Origin: DASYQV01 sp036005125
GTDB taxonomy: Bacteria > Acidobacteriota > Vicinamibacteria > Vicinamibacterales > UBA2999
Length of the DNA: 16,406 bases
Reading direction: 5' to 3'
NCBI GenBank assembly: GCA_036005125.1
Contig: DASYQV010000071.1
Location: forward strand, 1-16,406
In this document: piece after piece, positions 1 to 6,367 of the stretch
How positions within the stretch are numbered: position 1 is the first letter of the stretch
How the letters are laid out: each line of letters begins with the position of its first letter
Position numbers and translations under genes: made by a program
The notes under the pieces: model-generated
Told to the model about the DNA's origin: nothing
What the model saw: only the letters and a program-made list of their open reading frames with translations
Databases searched by the model: none

Positions 1-1106
1 TGTTTGCGGCGGCGCTCGTGCTGTTGCTGCGCTTCATTCAGCCGGAGCAGCTGCTCCGCGTCGAGTCGCTGCCGGACATCACCGACTTCTTCGCGACGCT
101 GCAATCGCCCGTGACGCCGCTTCTGCCATCGTTCTGGGCGGGGGAGTCGCTCTTCGCGGCGCTGCAGGGCGGCCTCGACGCGATGCACGGTGCGGCACTG
201 TGGACGACGGCGCTGGCGTTCACGGTGCTGCTCGGGGCCGCGGACGAGCGCTGGCACTTCTCGGGCTACAGCCGCGCGCAGGAATCACCCAGGACCCGGT
301 TCACGCAGTTCCGCTTCGTCGATCGGCTCGCGCGCGCGCTGCCGTTGTCGACGGTGCGGCGCCAGCTTCTCGTCAAGGATGTGAAGGTGTTCCTGCGGGA
401 CGTGAGCCAGTGGCTGCAGCTGCTGCCGCTGTTTGCGCTCGTGCTCCTGTATCTCTACAACTTCAGCGCGTTCGATCTCGGCCGCATTCCGTACATGGCC
501 GGGGTCATCAAGAATCTCTACGCGTTCGTCAATCTCGGGCTGGCGGGATTCGTCGTCGCGACGGTCGCCGTCCGATTCGTGTTTCCCGCGGTCTCGATGG
601 AAGGCCACGCGTTCTGGATCATCCGCACGTCGCCCATCTCGCTGCACGACTTCCTCTGGTCGAAGTTCTGGACGGGGCTCGTGCCGATCCTGGTGTTCAC
701 GGAAGCGTTGACGATCACGGCCAACGAGTTTCTCGGCGTCGATCCGTTTCTGAAGGTCGTGACCGCGCTGGCGATCATCTTCATGACCTTTGCGCTCGTC
801 GGCCTGGCGACGGGGCTTGGCGCCCGGTACCCCCGCTTTGGCGCGGATCCGACCCAGGCTGCGGGGTCGTACGGCGGCATCTCGTTCATGATCCTCGGCG
901 TGCTCTACATCATCGTGATGATCGTGCTGCTCGGATGGCCGTCGTCATTCTGGCTGTTCAGCCGCCTGCGCGGGCTCCGTTTGACGACGGCGCGCGAGCT
1001 CCTGATGGCCGCAAGCTTTGCCGCCGCCGCGATCGTGAGCGTCGTCACGTGGCTCGCGGGGATGCGCTCGGGCGTCCAGGCGCTCGAGCAGATGAACCGC
1101 AAATAA
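1..1106 (+). CDS. ABC exporter-type membrane permease, C-terminal part (5' end outside window)
   Basis: The reading frame is open to the window edge (first full codon at base 3), so the gene starts upstream and only about 367 residues are visible. The protein has a soluble stretch around a conserved-looking KDVKVFLRDVSQW segment. Hydrophobic membrane helices follow: LQLLPLFALVLLYLYNF, the FVNLGLAGFVVATVAVRFVF region, LVPILVFTEALTI, VVTALAIIFMTFALVGLATG, a helix near FMILGVLYIIVMIVLLG, and a last one near LLMAASFAAAAIVSVVTW. This layout fits the large 'putative ABC exporter' permease family, which has no ATPase domain of its own. The ATPase partner is expected upstream, outside the window. The substrate is unknown. 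The neighbouring TolC-like channel could suggest export, but it is convergent and not in the same operon, so that link is weak. The TAA stop at 1104-1106 merges into the GTGGAAA repeat. Confidence 0.75.
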   Translation, partial: FAAALVLLLRFIQPEQLLRVESLPDITDFFATLQSPVTPLLPSFWAGESLFAALQGGLDAMHGAALWTTALAFTVLLGAADERWHFSGYSRAQESPRTRFTQFRFVDRLARALPLSTVRRQLLVKDVKVFLRDVSQWLQLLPLFALVLLYLYNFSAFDLGRIPYMAGVIKNLYAFVNLGLAGFVVATVAVRFVFPAVSMEGHAFWIIRTSPISLHDFLWSKFWTGLVPILVFTEALTITANEFLGVDPFLKVVTALAIIFMTFALVGLATGLGARYPRFGADPTQAAGSYGGISFMILGVLYIIVMIVLLGWPSSFWLFSRLRGLRLTTARELLMAASFAAAAIVSVVTWLAGMRSGVQALEQMNRK

Positions 1107-1188
1107 AGTGGAAAGTGGAAAAGTGGAAAGTGGAGAAGTAAGTGGAAAGTGCGCCACTTTCCACTTTCCACTTTTTACTTTCCACTTT
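1105..1188. repeat. GTGGAAA/TTTCCAC inverted repeat between convergent genes
   Basis: The left arm carries GTGG at 1108, 1115, 1123, 1130 and 1142, with a 7-8 bp step. The right arm carries CCAC at 1154, 1161, 1168 and 1182. The core is a perfect 12-bp stem, 1140-1151 against 1155-1166, with a CGC loop, and most of the outer copies can also pair. It fills the space between the stop codons of the permease gene and the minus-strand tolC gene. It could therefore act as a bidirectional transcription terminator, although it has no clear T-tract. The spurious K/V/E/W-rich and F/H/P-rich reading frames through it are not genes. Repeats of this look occur in several environmental bacterial genomes, which is recollection rather than a search result. 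Confidence 0.8.
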
Positions 1189-1194
1189 GACATG

Positions 1195-2883
1195 CTACCG
1201 CTGCTGAAACTGCTGCTGCGTCGCGGCAGCCGTCGTGCCGGTGGGCACGCCGGTCGTCGTCACGCCGGCACCAGCGTTGATGGTGGTTACGCCGCCTGCG
1301 CCGACGCCGGTGAGCGGTGCTTCCTGCACGGTCTCGTAATCGACGATCGAATGGTTGTAATCGACCACCGCGCGCAGCTCGTTGGCGCGCGCCTGCGACA
1401 GATCGCGCTGCGCCTGGAACACCAGGAAGCTCGTCGACATGCCGGCCTGGAACTTCTTCTCCTCGGCGTCGAGCCGCCGTTCGGCAAGCTGCCGTGACGC
1501 ACGCGTGGCCTCGACGCGCTTCTGGTTGGTCTGCACCTGCCTCGTCACGTCCCGAACCTGTGTCGCCACCTGCAGCTGCTGGTTCTTGAGTTGTGTCTGG
1601 CCCTGGGTGTGCTGCAGCCGCGCCCGCGCCAGGCTCACTTCATAGGTGCTCGTGCCAATCGGATAGTTGACGTTGAGCTGCATCGTCCAGTTCGGGAAGT
1701 TGTTGCTGAACAGATCGCCCAGCACCGACCCGAAGCCGCGCTGCAGCTGTCCGGTGACGGGCCCGGGGAAACCCACACCCCGAAGGAACTGCGTCCCGCC
1801 CAGCCCCGTCAGGCCATAGTCGACACGCGCGCTGATGTCGGGCAACGTCTGATTGCGGAAGAAGCGGATGCTGATGTCGTTCGATTCGAGCGTCTTCCGG
1901 GCCTGCTGCAGGTCCGTCCGGCGATCGAGCGCGGCGCGCACCGCCGCCTCGGCATCGACCATCACCGGCTCGAACGACGGCAGCTCCGCCGGCTCGAGTC
2001 GGACGGTCCAGAAGTCGGGCATCGACGGATCGTAAATAAGCGCGCGCAGCGTATCCTGCATGCGGTCGATCTGCGCTTCGGCCAGAATCACCGACTCCTG
2101 GCGCTGCGCCACCTCGGCTTCGGCCTCGACGATGTCGATGGGGGCCATGGTGCCGATCTCGACGCGCGCGCGGTTGTTGCGCAGCGACTCACGTGCGAGA
2201 CCGAGTGACTGCTGCTGCACCTGGAGCGAGCCAATCGCGTACGCAAGGTCCCAGTACGCGTTCCGCACCGCCCGCGTCGTGGTCGCGATCGTCTGGCGCA
2301 GATCGACATCCGAGATCTCGCGGTTCTTCTGGCTGACGAGCAGCTGCTGGCGGATGCTGTCGATCTTGAAGTTGCGGAGCAGCGGCTGCGTGAAGCTCAG
2401 GGCCAGTGACGAGCGGAGCTGTGGCGAGAAGTTCGTGAAAATGTTGGTCGTCGTCGACCGCTGACTGTCCCATCCCACGCTGTAGTTGCCGCCCCACGGC
2501 AGGAGCTGCTGCACGCCGACGTTGCTCGCCACGCGGGCGTCGCTGATGCTCGGACCCTGGCCACCAGAAAGGAAGCTGTTGGTGGGTGTTTCGAAGCTGC
2601 TGCCCAGAACCGTGGTGTTGAACGCGGGCGTCCAGTTCGCCCTCGCCTGCGCGATGAGCAGATCCTGCACCTGGGGATCCACTCTCGCGATCTGTACGCC
2701 GAGATTGTGCTCGAGCGCGAGCTTCACGGCATCGTCGACCGTGAGGCGTTTCACGTTGTCGGCGGGCGCCTTCGACTGGGTCGCGGGCGGTTGTGCCACC
2801 TGTGCGAAAACGGACACGTGCGTCCCGGCGACGGTCAGCGCGAGAGCCAGGACGTACCGGCCAGCGGCAAATCTCGTACGCAT
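1195..2883 (-). CDS. TolC-family outer-membrane efflux channel
   Basis: A 562-residue protein of the outer membrane efflux protein (OEP/TolC) family. These form a trimeric beta-barrel plus a periplasmic alpha-helical tunnel that receives substrates from inner-membrane transporters. A signal peptide is visible at residues 1-27 (hydrophobic core VLALALTVA, cut after VFA). The mature part starts with RLTVDDAVKLALEHN, the usual OEP opening. Two helical repeats follow, with typical segments such as NAYWDLAYAIGSL, RVEIGTMAPIDIVEAEAEVAQRQ, RRTDLQQARKTLESNDI and FQAGMSTSFLVFQAQRDLSQARANEL. The C-terminus is an odd Thr/Gly/Ala/Gln-rich tail of about 40 residues. The ATG start has GGAG 10 bases upstream. 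No periplasmic adaptor gene is adjacent, so it may be an orphan channel serving a transporter encoded elsewhere. Family call is firm; substrate is unknown. Confidence 0.92.
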   Translation of the reverse strand: MRTRFAAGRYVLALALTVAGTHVSVFAQVAQPPATQSKAPADNVKRLTVDDAVKLALEHNLGVQIARVDPQVQDLLIAQARANWTPAFNTTVLGSSFETPTNSFLSGGQGPSISDARVASNVGVQQLLPWGGNYSVGWDSQRSTTTNIFTNFSPQLRSSLALSFTQPLLRNFKIDSIRQQLLVSQKNREISDVDLRQTIATTTRAVRNAYWDLAYAIGSLQVQQQSLGLARESLRNNRARVEIGTMAPIDIVEAEAEVAQRQESVILAEAQIDRMQDTLRALIYDPSMPDFWTVRLEPAELPSFEPVMVDAEAAVRAALDRRTDLQQARKTLESNDISIRFFRNQTLPDISARVDYGLTGLGGTQFLRGVGFPGPVTGQLQRGFGSVLGDLFSNNFPNWTMQLNVNYPIGTSTYEVSLARARLQHTQGQTQLKNQQLQVATQVRDVTRQVQTNQKRVEATRASRQLAERRLDAEEKKFQAGMSTSFLVFQAQRDLSQARANELRAVVDYNHSIVDYETVQEAPLTGVGAGGVTTINAGAGVTTTGVPTGTTAAATQQQFQQR

Positions 2884-2901
2884 TTCTCAGACACTCCACA
2901 A

Positions 2902-2959
2902 GCCGTGCTTGCACGGCGCGAGATGGACGAAGGTGCGAGTTACGCCGTGCAATCACGGC
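2902..2959. promoter_or_regulatory. Two near-identical 16-bp palindromes upstream of tolC
   Basis: GCCGTG-CTTG-CACGGC at 2902-2917 and GCCGTG-CAAT-CACGGC at 2944-2959 have identical arms and differ only in the four central bases. They start exactly 42 bp apart, about four helical turns, so a protein would see both on the same DNA face. They lie 18 to 76 bases upstream of the tolC ATG. This arrangement suits a pair of operators for a dimeric regulator of efflux (inference). Alternatively they could be two small hairpins in the tolC leader RNA. Isolated CACGGC half sites also occur at 3014-3019 and 3160-3165. Confidence 0.45.
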
Positions 2960-2963
2960 TCAG

Positions 2964-2987
2964 CCGCGGCCGCCCGAGCGGCCGCGG
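2964..2987. promoter_or_regulatory. GC-only perfect hairpin between tolC and pyrE
   Basis: CCGCGGCCGC at 2964-2973 and GCGGCCGCGG at 2978-2987 form a perfect 10-bp stem with a CCGA loop. No T-run follows on either strand, so it is not a standard intrinsic terminator. It may be a leader hairpin of the tolC transcript or a protein-binding palindrome. Confidence 0.4.
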
Positions 2988-2992
2988 ATCTC

Positions 2993-3032
2993 GTAACGAA
3001 GCGCCACTCGACGCACGGCAGAGCTTCGTTAC
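2993..3032. promoter_or_regulatory. 10-bp inverted repeat GTAACGAAGC/GCTTCGTTAC
   Basis: Perfect arms at 2993-3002 and 3023-3032 are separated by 20 bases. The spacing is too wide for a simple dimer operator but fits a hairpin or a two-site element. It sits in the middle of the divergent tolC/pyrE region; its role is unknown. Confidence 0.35.
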
Positions 3033-3087
3033 TAACGATCCCTTAAGACGGAAGTCCCGGAGCGGCGGTTCGTCGATGTGCAAAATG

Positions 3088-3093
3088 TATACT
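3088..3093 (+). promoter_or_regulatory. Candidate -10 box of the pyrE promoter
   Basis: TATACT at 3088-3093 matches five of six bases of the housekeeping -10 consensus and sits in a locally AT-rich patch (AAAATGTATACT) within otherwise GC-rich DNA. No convincing -35 hexamer lies at the right distance. If used, the transcript would have a leader of roughly 70 bases before pyrE. Confidence 0.35.
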
Positions 3094-3168
3094 ACCCGCG
3101 GGTCTGAAGACCTCTCGACACGGACATAAAGACCCCGCAGGCACATAGACCGAAGGTCCCACGGCTCA

Positions 3169-3759
3169 GTGGCTCGCATGACCTCCGTCTCTGGTGACAC
3201 CATCCTTAACGTATTCCGCCGCGCGGGCGCACTTCTCGAAGGCCATTTCCGACTGTCCTCGGGACTCCATAGCGCAGGCTATCTTCAGTGTGCGCTCGTG
3301 CTGCAACATCCGCGCGAAGCGGAAGCGCTCGGGGCGGCGATCGCGCAACGCGTCGGGGCGACGGGCGCCGAGGTGGTCCTGTCGCCAGCGCTCGGCGGTA
3401 TCGTCATCGGTCAGGAAGTGGCGCGCGCGCTTGGCGTCCGGGCCGTTTTTGCCGAGCGCCAGGACGGCGTGCTGACGCTGCGCCGCGGCTTCACGCTGGG
3501 ACCCGGAGAGCGGGTCCTGGTGGTCGAGGACGTCGTTACGACCGGCGGCTCGACGCGCGAGACGATTGAGGTCGCGCGCGCGGCCGGCGCGGTCGTCGTG
3601 GCGGCCGCGGCGATCATCGATCGCAGCGCCGGCAGGCAGGGACTGGATGTCCCTTTCTACGCACTGGCGTCGATAGCGCTGCCGGTCTACCAGCCAGACT
3701 CATGCCCGCTGTGCGCGCAAGGAGTCCCGGTTACCAGACCGGGCTCGCGAATCCTATAG
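3169..3759 (+). CDS. pyrE: Orotate phosphoribosyltransferase
   Basis: PyrE joins orotate to PRPP to make orotidine 5'-monophosphate in cytosolic pyrimidine synthesis. The protein is about 196 residues, normal for the family. The N-terminal part has the family pattern GALLEGHFRLSSGLHSAGYL. The PRPP-binding loop VLVVEDVVTTGGST lies at residues 116-129, preceded by VVLSPALGGIVIGQEVARAL and the AERQDG segment. The C-terminal CPLC segment followed by PGSR is also typical. Two starts are possible: GTG 3169 (GAAGG 12 bases upstream) or ATG 3178, three codons later. I cannot separate them; the ATG gives a more usual N-terminus. The gene appears to stand alone: tolC is divergent and the pilus genes begin 225 bases later. 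Confidence 0.93.
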   Translation: MARMTSVSGDTILNVFRRAGALLEGHFRLSSGLHSAGYLQCALVLQHPREAEALGAAIAQRVGATGAEVVLSPALGGIVIGQEVARALGVRAVFAERQDGVLTLRRGFTLGPGERVLVVEDVVTTGGSTRETIEVARAAGAVVVAAAAIIDRSAGRQGLDVPFYALASIALPVYQPDSCPLCAQGVPVTRPGSRIL

Positions 3760-3769
3760 GCGGGCTTCC

Positions 3770-3784
3770 GCGGTTCGAATCCGC
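3770..3784 (+). other. Isolated tRNA T-arm-like hairpin after pyrE
   Basis: GCGG-TTCGAAT-CCGC is a 4-bp stem with a 7-base loop, and its GGTTCGAATCC core is identical to the T-arm consensus of bacterial tRNAs. No matching acceptor, D-arm or anticodon arm can be fitted upstream: the expected acceptor partner of GCCCAGC is absent and the upstream sequence is pyrE coding DNA. It is therefore not a tRNA gene. It may be chance, a relic of a tRNA 3' end, or part of the pyrE 3' hairpin (GGCGG 3759-3763 can also pair with CCGCC 3781-3785). The rest of the 225-bp gap shows only the sigma-54-like site. Confidence 0.25.
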
Positions 3785-3956
3785 CGCCCAGCCGAAGTGC
3801 GTTGATGGTCGGGGGTCCACTTACAATTCTGGTTGTTGCGCGCGGCGCATAACTGAACAGCAAGGTCGGCTCCTGACGTGAATGACCCCGGGCGCCATCC
3901 CGTAACATACTGCCCGACAATAACTTATCGAGAGGACCCCATCGCCACGGCTAAGC

Positions 3957-3972
3957 TGGCCTCGGCCTTGCT
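3957..3972 (+). promoter_or_regulatory. Candidate sigma-54 (RpoN) -24/-12 promoter of the pilus operon
   Basis: TGGC (3957-3960), seven bases, then TTGCT (3968-3972). The GG and GC dinucleotides start 12 bases apart, exactly the -24/-12 spacing, and only two of the informative consensus positions (AC after TGGC) differ. Sigma-54 promoters with PilSR-type activators drive pilin genes in Pseudomonas, Myxococcus and Geobacter. The predicted transcript would begin near 3983, almost on the GTG start at 3985. The first gene would then be nearly leaderless, or would start at TTG 4012. Confidence 0.4.
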
Positions 3973-3984
3973 CCAGGGTCAGGT

Positions 3985-4569
3985 GTGTCAAGAATATCAG
4001 GACGGATCGGCTTGGCGGCTGGGTTCACTCTCGTTGACACGCTGATGACCGTGACGATTTTCGGGATCGTGGCGGCCATTGCCGTTCCGGCGCTGCGCGA
4101 TGTGAACGACAGTATCCGTCTCGGCCAGGGTGCACGCGAGGTCGAGCGCGAGCTGCAGACGGCGCGGTTGCGGGCTGTGAGCACGAACCGCCCGATTCGG
4201 GTCCGCTTCAACTGTCCAACCGCCGGGGAATACCGGATGGTGGAGTTGATCGGCACGCCGAGCGCGCCCGCGGCCGCCGACGCGGCCCTGGACCGCTGCT
4301 CGCAACAGAAGTATCCGTATCCGCCGGCAGATCAGAATCCAATCACGGTCCCCAATCAGGACGGTCCCGCCAGGCGACTGCCCGTCACCGTGACGTTTGG
4401 CGCCATCAAGACGCTTGAATTCTGGCCGGACGGCAGCGTCCACGCCGACACCGGCGGTGGCAGTCCGTGGCCGGTTCTCACCTCCACGGGCACGGCCATC
4501 ACGGTCGTGAAGAAGACGGATACGAAATCAATCACGGTGAATGGCCTTGGCAAGATCCAGATTCAGTAA
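3985..4569 (+). CDS. FimT/GspH-like minor pseudopilin
   Basis: A 194-residue type IV pilin-like protein, first gene of the pilus operon. The leader of 13 residues ends in G, followed by FTLVDTLMTVTIFGIVAAIAV, the prepilin cleavage site plus membrane helix. The prepilin peptidase PilD would cut after G13 and methylate the Phe. Residue +5 is Asp instead of the near-universal Glu. The region after the helix (LGQGAREVERELQTARLRAVSTNRPIRVRF) is the classic GspH/FimT pattern, followed by a beta-rich C-terminal domain with a cysteine pair region (C at NCPTAG and DRCSQQ). The GTG start has AGGG 6 bases upstream. If the sigma-54 promoter is used, the alternative TTG at 4012 would leave only a four-residue leader. 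Role: minor pilin in the pilus-initiating complex (inference from family and context). Confidence 0.85.
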   Translation: MSRISGRIGLAAGFTLVDTLMTVTIFGIVAAIAVPALRDVNDSIRLGQGAREVERELQTARLRAVSTNRPIRVRFNCPTAGEYRMVELIGTPSAPAAADAALDRCSQQKYPYPPADQNPITVPNQDGPARRLPVTVTFGAIKTLEFWPDGSVHADTGGGSPWPVLTSTGTAITVVKKTDTKSITVNGLGKIQIQ

Positions 4570-5134
4570 TTTCAGCTTGAGTGATTCGGAGGCCGGATTC
4601 TCGCTGGCCGAGGTCATGGTCGCGACGGGGCTGCTGGCTACGGCGCTGGTGGCCGTCGCGCAGCTCTTCGCCATTTCCACGAGCGCCAATACCTCCTCGC
4701 GGAACACCACGTTCGCGACGGTGCTGGCCGAGCAGAAACTGGAGCAACTCCGGGCGCTCACGTGGGGATTCGATCCGCTCGGCCTGCCGGTCAGCGACAT
4801 CACCACGAACACGGCGGTGACACCGGAGACGCCGGTCGGAGGCACCGGGCTGGCTCCGTCGCCGGCCAAGGCGCTGCAGGAGAACACGCCGGGCTACGTC
4901 GACTACGTCGATGCCTGGGGAAACATCCTCGGCGGCGGCCAGAACTCACCAGATGGCGGAATGTACGTGCGCCGATGGTCGATCGAGCCGCTGCCAACCA
5001 ATCCGAACAATACATTGATCCTCCAGGTGCTGGTGGCGCGGATCCGCGACCGCGGCACCGCCGATCTGGGCAACGTGGCACGACTGCCGGATGAGGCGCG
5101 CTTGATCACCGTGAAGACGAGGAAATCGCAATGA
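4541..5134 (+). CDS. pilV: PilV-like minor pilin
   Basis: A 197-residue prepilin-like protein. The leader of 19 residues ends in G, followed by FSLAEVMVATGLLATALVAV with the usual Phe+1 and Glu+5. The next region, containing NTTFATVLAEQKLEQLRAL, matches the PilV/type II pseudopilin I-like pattern. The C-terminal half (VDYVDAWGNILGGG, YVRRWSIEPL, ILQVLVARI) is a predicted beta domain. The ATG at 4541 overlaps the end of the previous gene by 29 bases with no clear ribosome binding site, so translation is probably coupled. TTG 4577 is an alternative start that would leave a short seven-residue leader. The stop overlaps the next start (ATGA). Expected to act with PilW, PilX and PilY1 at the pilus tip. 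Confidence 0.85.
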   Translation: MALARSRFSNFSLSDSEAGFSLAEVMVATGLLATALVAVAQLFAISTSANTSSRNTTFATVLAEQKLEQLRALTWGFDPLGLPVSDITTNTAVTPETPVGGTGLAPSPAKALQENTPGYVDYVDAWGNILGGGQNSPDGGMYVRRWSIEPLPTNPNNTLILQVLVARIRDRGTADLGNVARLPDEARLITVKTRKSQ

Positions 5135-6366
5135 CCGCCCATTCACGCACCGTGCGGCGGCGGGACTCCTCCGAGGCCGGCTTCACGATGATCGAGATGC
5201 TGATTGCTGTCGCGATCATGATGACCGTCACCGGCGCAGTCTTCGCGCTGATGAACCCGTCGCAAGGCATCTTCCAGACGCAGCCGGAGGTCTCCGACAT
5301 GCAGCAGCGGCTGCGCGTCGGTGTCGACTCCATGGCCAAGGACCTCGTAATGGCTGGCGCCGGCACGTATGCCGGGTCCGCAGCCGGAGCGCTCTACAAC
5401 TTTTTCGCTCCCGTGATGCCGTACCGGGTCGGCGATGTCGATGATGATCCCGCCAAGAACGTCTTCTACCGGGCGGACGCCATCACCATCCTCTACGTGC
5501 CCCCGACGCCGTCGCAGACAACGATCCGCGATGCGATGCCGAAGACGGCGGAACAGCTCAAGGTGAACGAGCAATCGAACTGCCCGCGAACGAAAACCGG
5601 TGAGATCGACCAGCACGACGCGCTCTGCGGCATGAAGGAAGGGATGCGCGCGCTGATTTTCGACAATCAGGGCAACTGGGATGCGATCACGATCACGAGC
5701 GTGCAGGACGAGGCGCTGCACCTCGGTTACGACGGCGAATTGTCGGTGTCCTACGCCGCAGGCTCGAATATCACGCAGGTTGCCACGCACACGTACTACC
5801 TGAAGACCGATGTGGCGACCAAGACGTTCCAGTTGATGCACTACGACGGCTACCACACCGACCTCCCCGTCGTCGACAATGTCGTCAGCCTCCAGTTCCA
5901 GTACTTCGGCGATCCGCTTCCGCCGACGCTGCTGCCGAACAAGCCCCTGTCCGGATCTGGCCCGTGGACCACGTACGGACCGAAACCGCCGGATCTGGCG
6001 ACGACGTTCGCGCCGTGGCCCAAGGGCGAGAACTGCGCGTTCATGGTCGATCCCGTGTCGGGTGCGCAGGTCTCACGGCTGCCGGTGCTCGGGGGCGGTG
6101 TCGGCAGCGTGCCGTTGACCGAGGCCATGCTGAAGGACGGTCCGTGGTGTCCGAATGCGAGCGCGCCCGATCGGTTCGACGCCGACCTGCTGCGCATCCG
6201 GCGGGTGCGCGTGAAGCTGCGCGTGCAGGTGGCGCAAGTGGCGCTGCGCGGCCCGGCAGGGGTGCTGTTCACGTATGGGGGCACGTCGACGGGGGGCGCG
6301 CGCCTGGTGCCGGACCAGGAGATCCGATTCGACATCACGCCGCGCAACATGAACCTGGGACGCTGA
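5131..6366 (+). CDS. pilW: PilW-like minor pilin
   Basis: A 411-residue prepilin-like protein with a leader of 17 residues ending in G, then FTMIEMLIAVAIMMTVTGAV, with Glu at +5. The following QTQPEVSDMQQRLRVGVDSMAKDLVMAG stretch is the hallmark of PilW-type proteins. A long C-terminal beta-rich domain has cysteines near NCPRTK, ALCGM, ENCAFM and PWCPN that could form disulfides. The protein ends with RIRRVRVKLRVQVAQ and the QEIRFDITPRNMNLGR tail common in this group. The ATG overlaps the pilV TGA by four bases, with GAGGA about 7 bases upstream. It should be exported, processed by PilD and placed in the minor-pilin complex that starts pilus assembly. Confidence 0.88.
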   Translation: MTAHSRTVRRRDSSEAGFTMIEMLIAVAIMMTVTGAVFALMNPSQGIFQTQPEVSDMQQRLRVGVDSMAKDLVMAGAGTYAGSAAGALYNFFAPVMPYRVGDVDDDPAKNVFYRADAITILYVPPTPSQTTIRDAMPKTAEQLKVNEQSNCPRTKTGEIDQHDALCGMKEGMRALIFDNQGNWDAITITSVQDEALHLGYDGELSVSYAAGSNITQVATHTYYLKTDVATKTFQLMHYDGYHTDLPVVDNVVSLQFQYFGDPLPPTLLPNKPLSGSGPWTTYGPKPPDLATTFAPWPKGENCAFMVDPVSGAQVSRLPVLGGGVGSVPLTEAMLKDGPWCPNASAPDRFDADLLRIRRVRVKLRVQVAQVALRGPAGVLFTYGGTSTGGARLVPDQEIRFDITPRNMNLGR

Positions 6367-6367
6367 C

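Noticed and set aside
200..1141. 313-codon plus-strand frame overlapping the permease
   Set aside because: A +2 shadow of the permease frame, rich in Arg/Ala/Gly/His, without membrane helices or a domain, and running into the GTGGAAA repeat.
1..2883. Permease and TolC as one export operon
   Set aside because: The genes are convergent and separated by a repeat, so they are not co-transcribed; functional linkage cannot be shown here.
3690..3800. Complete tRNA gene overlapping the pyrE 3' end
   Set aside because: Only a T-arm fits. The CCCGG/CCGGG hairpin at 3726-3743 has an eight-base loop and encodes the conserved pyrE C-terminus; no acceptor or D-arm is found.
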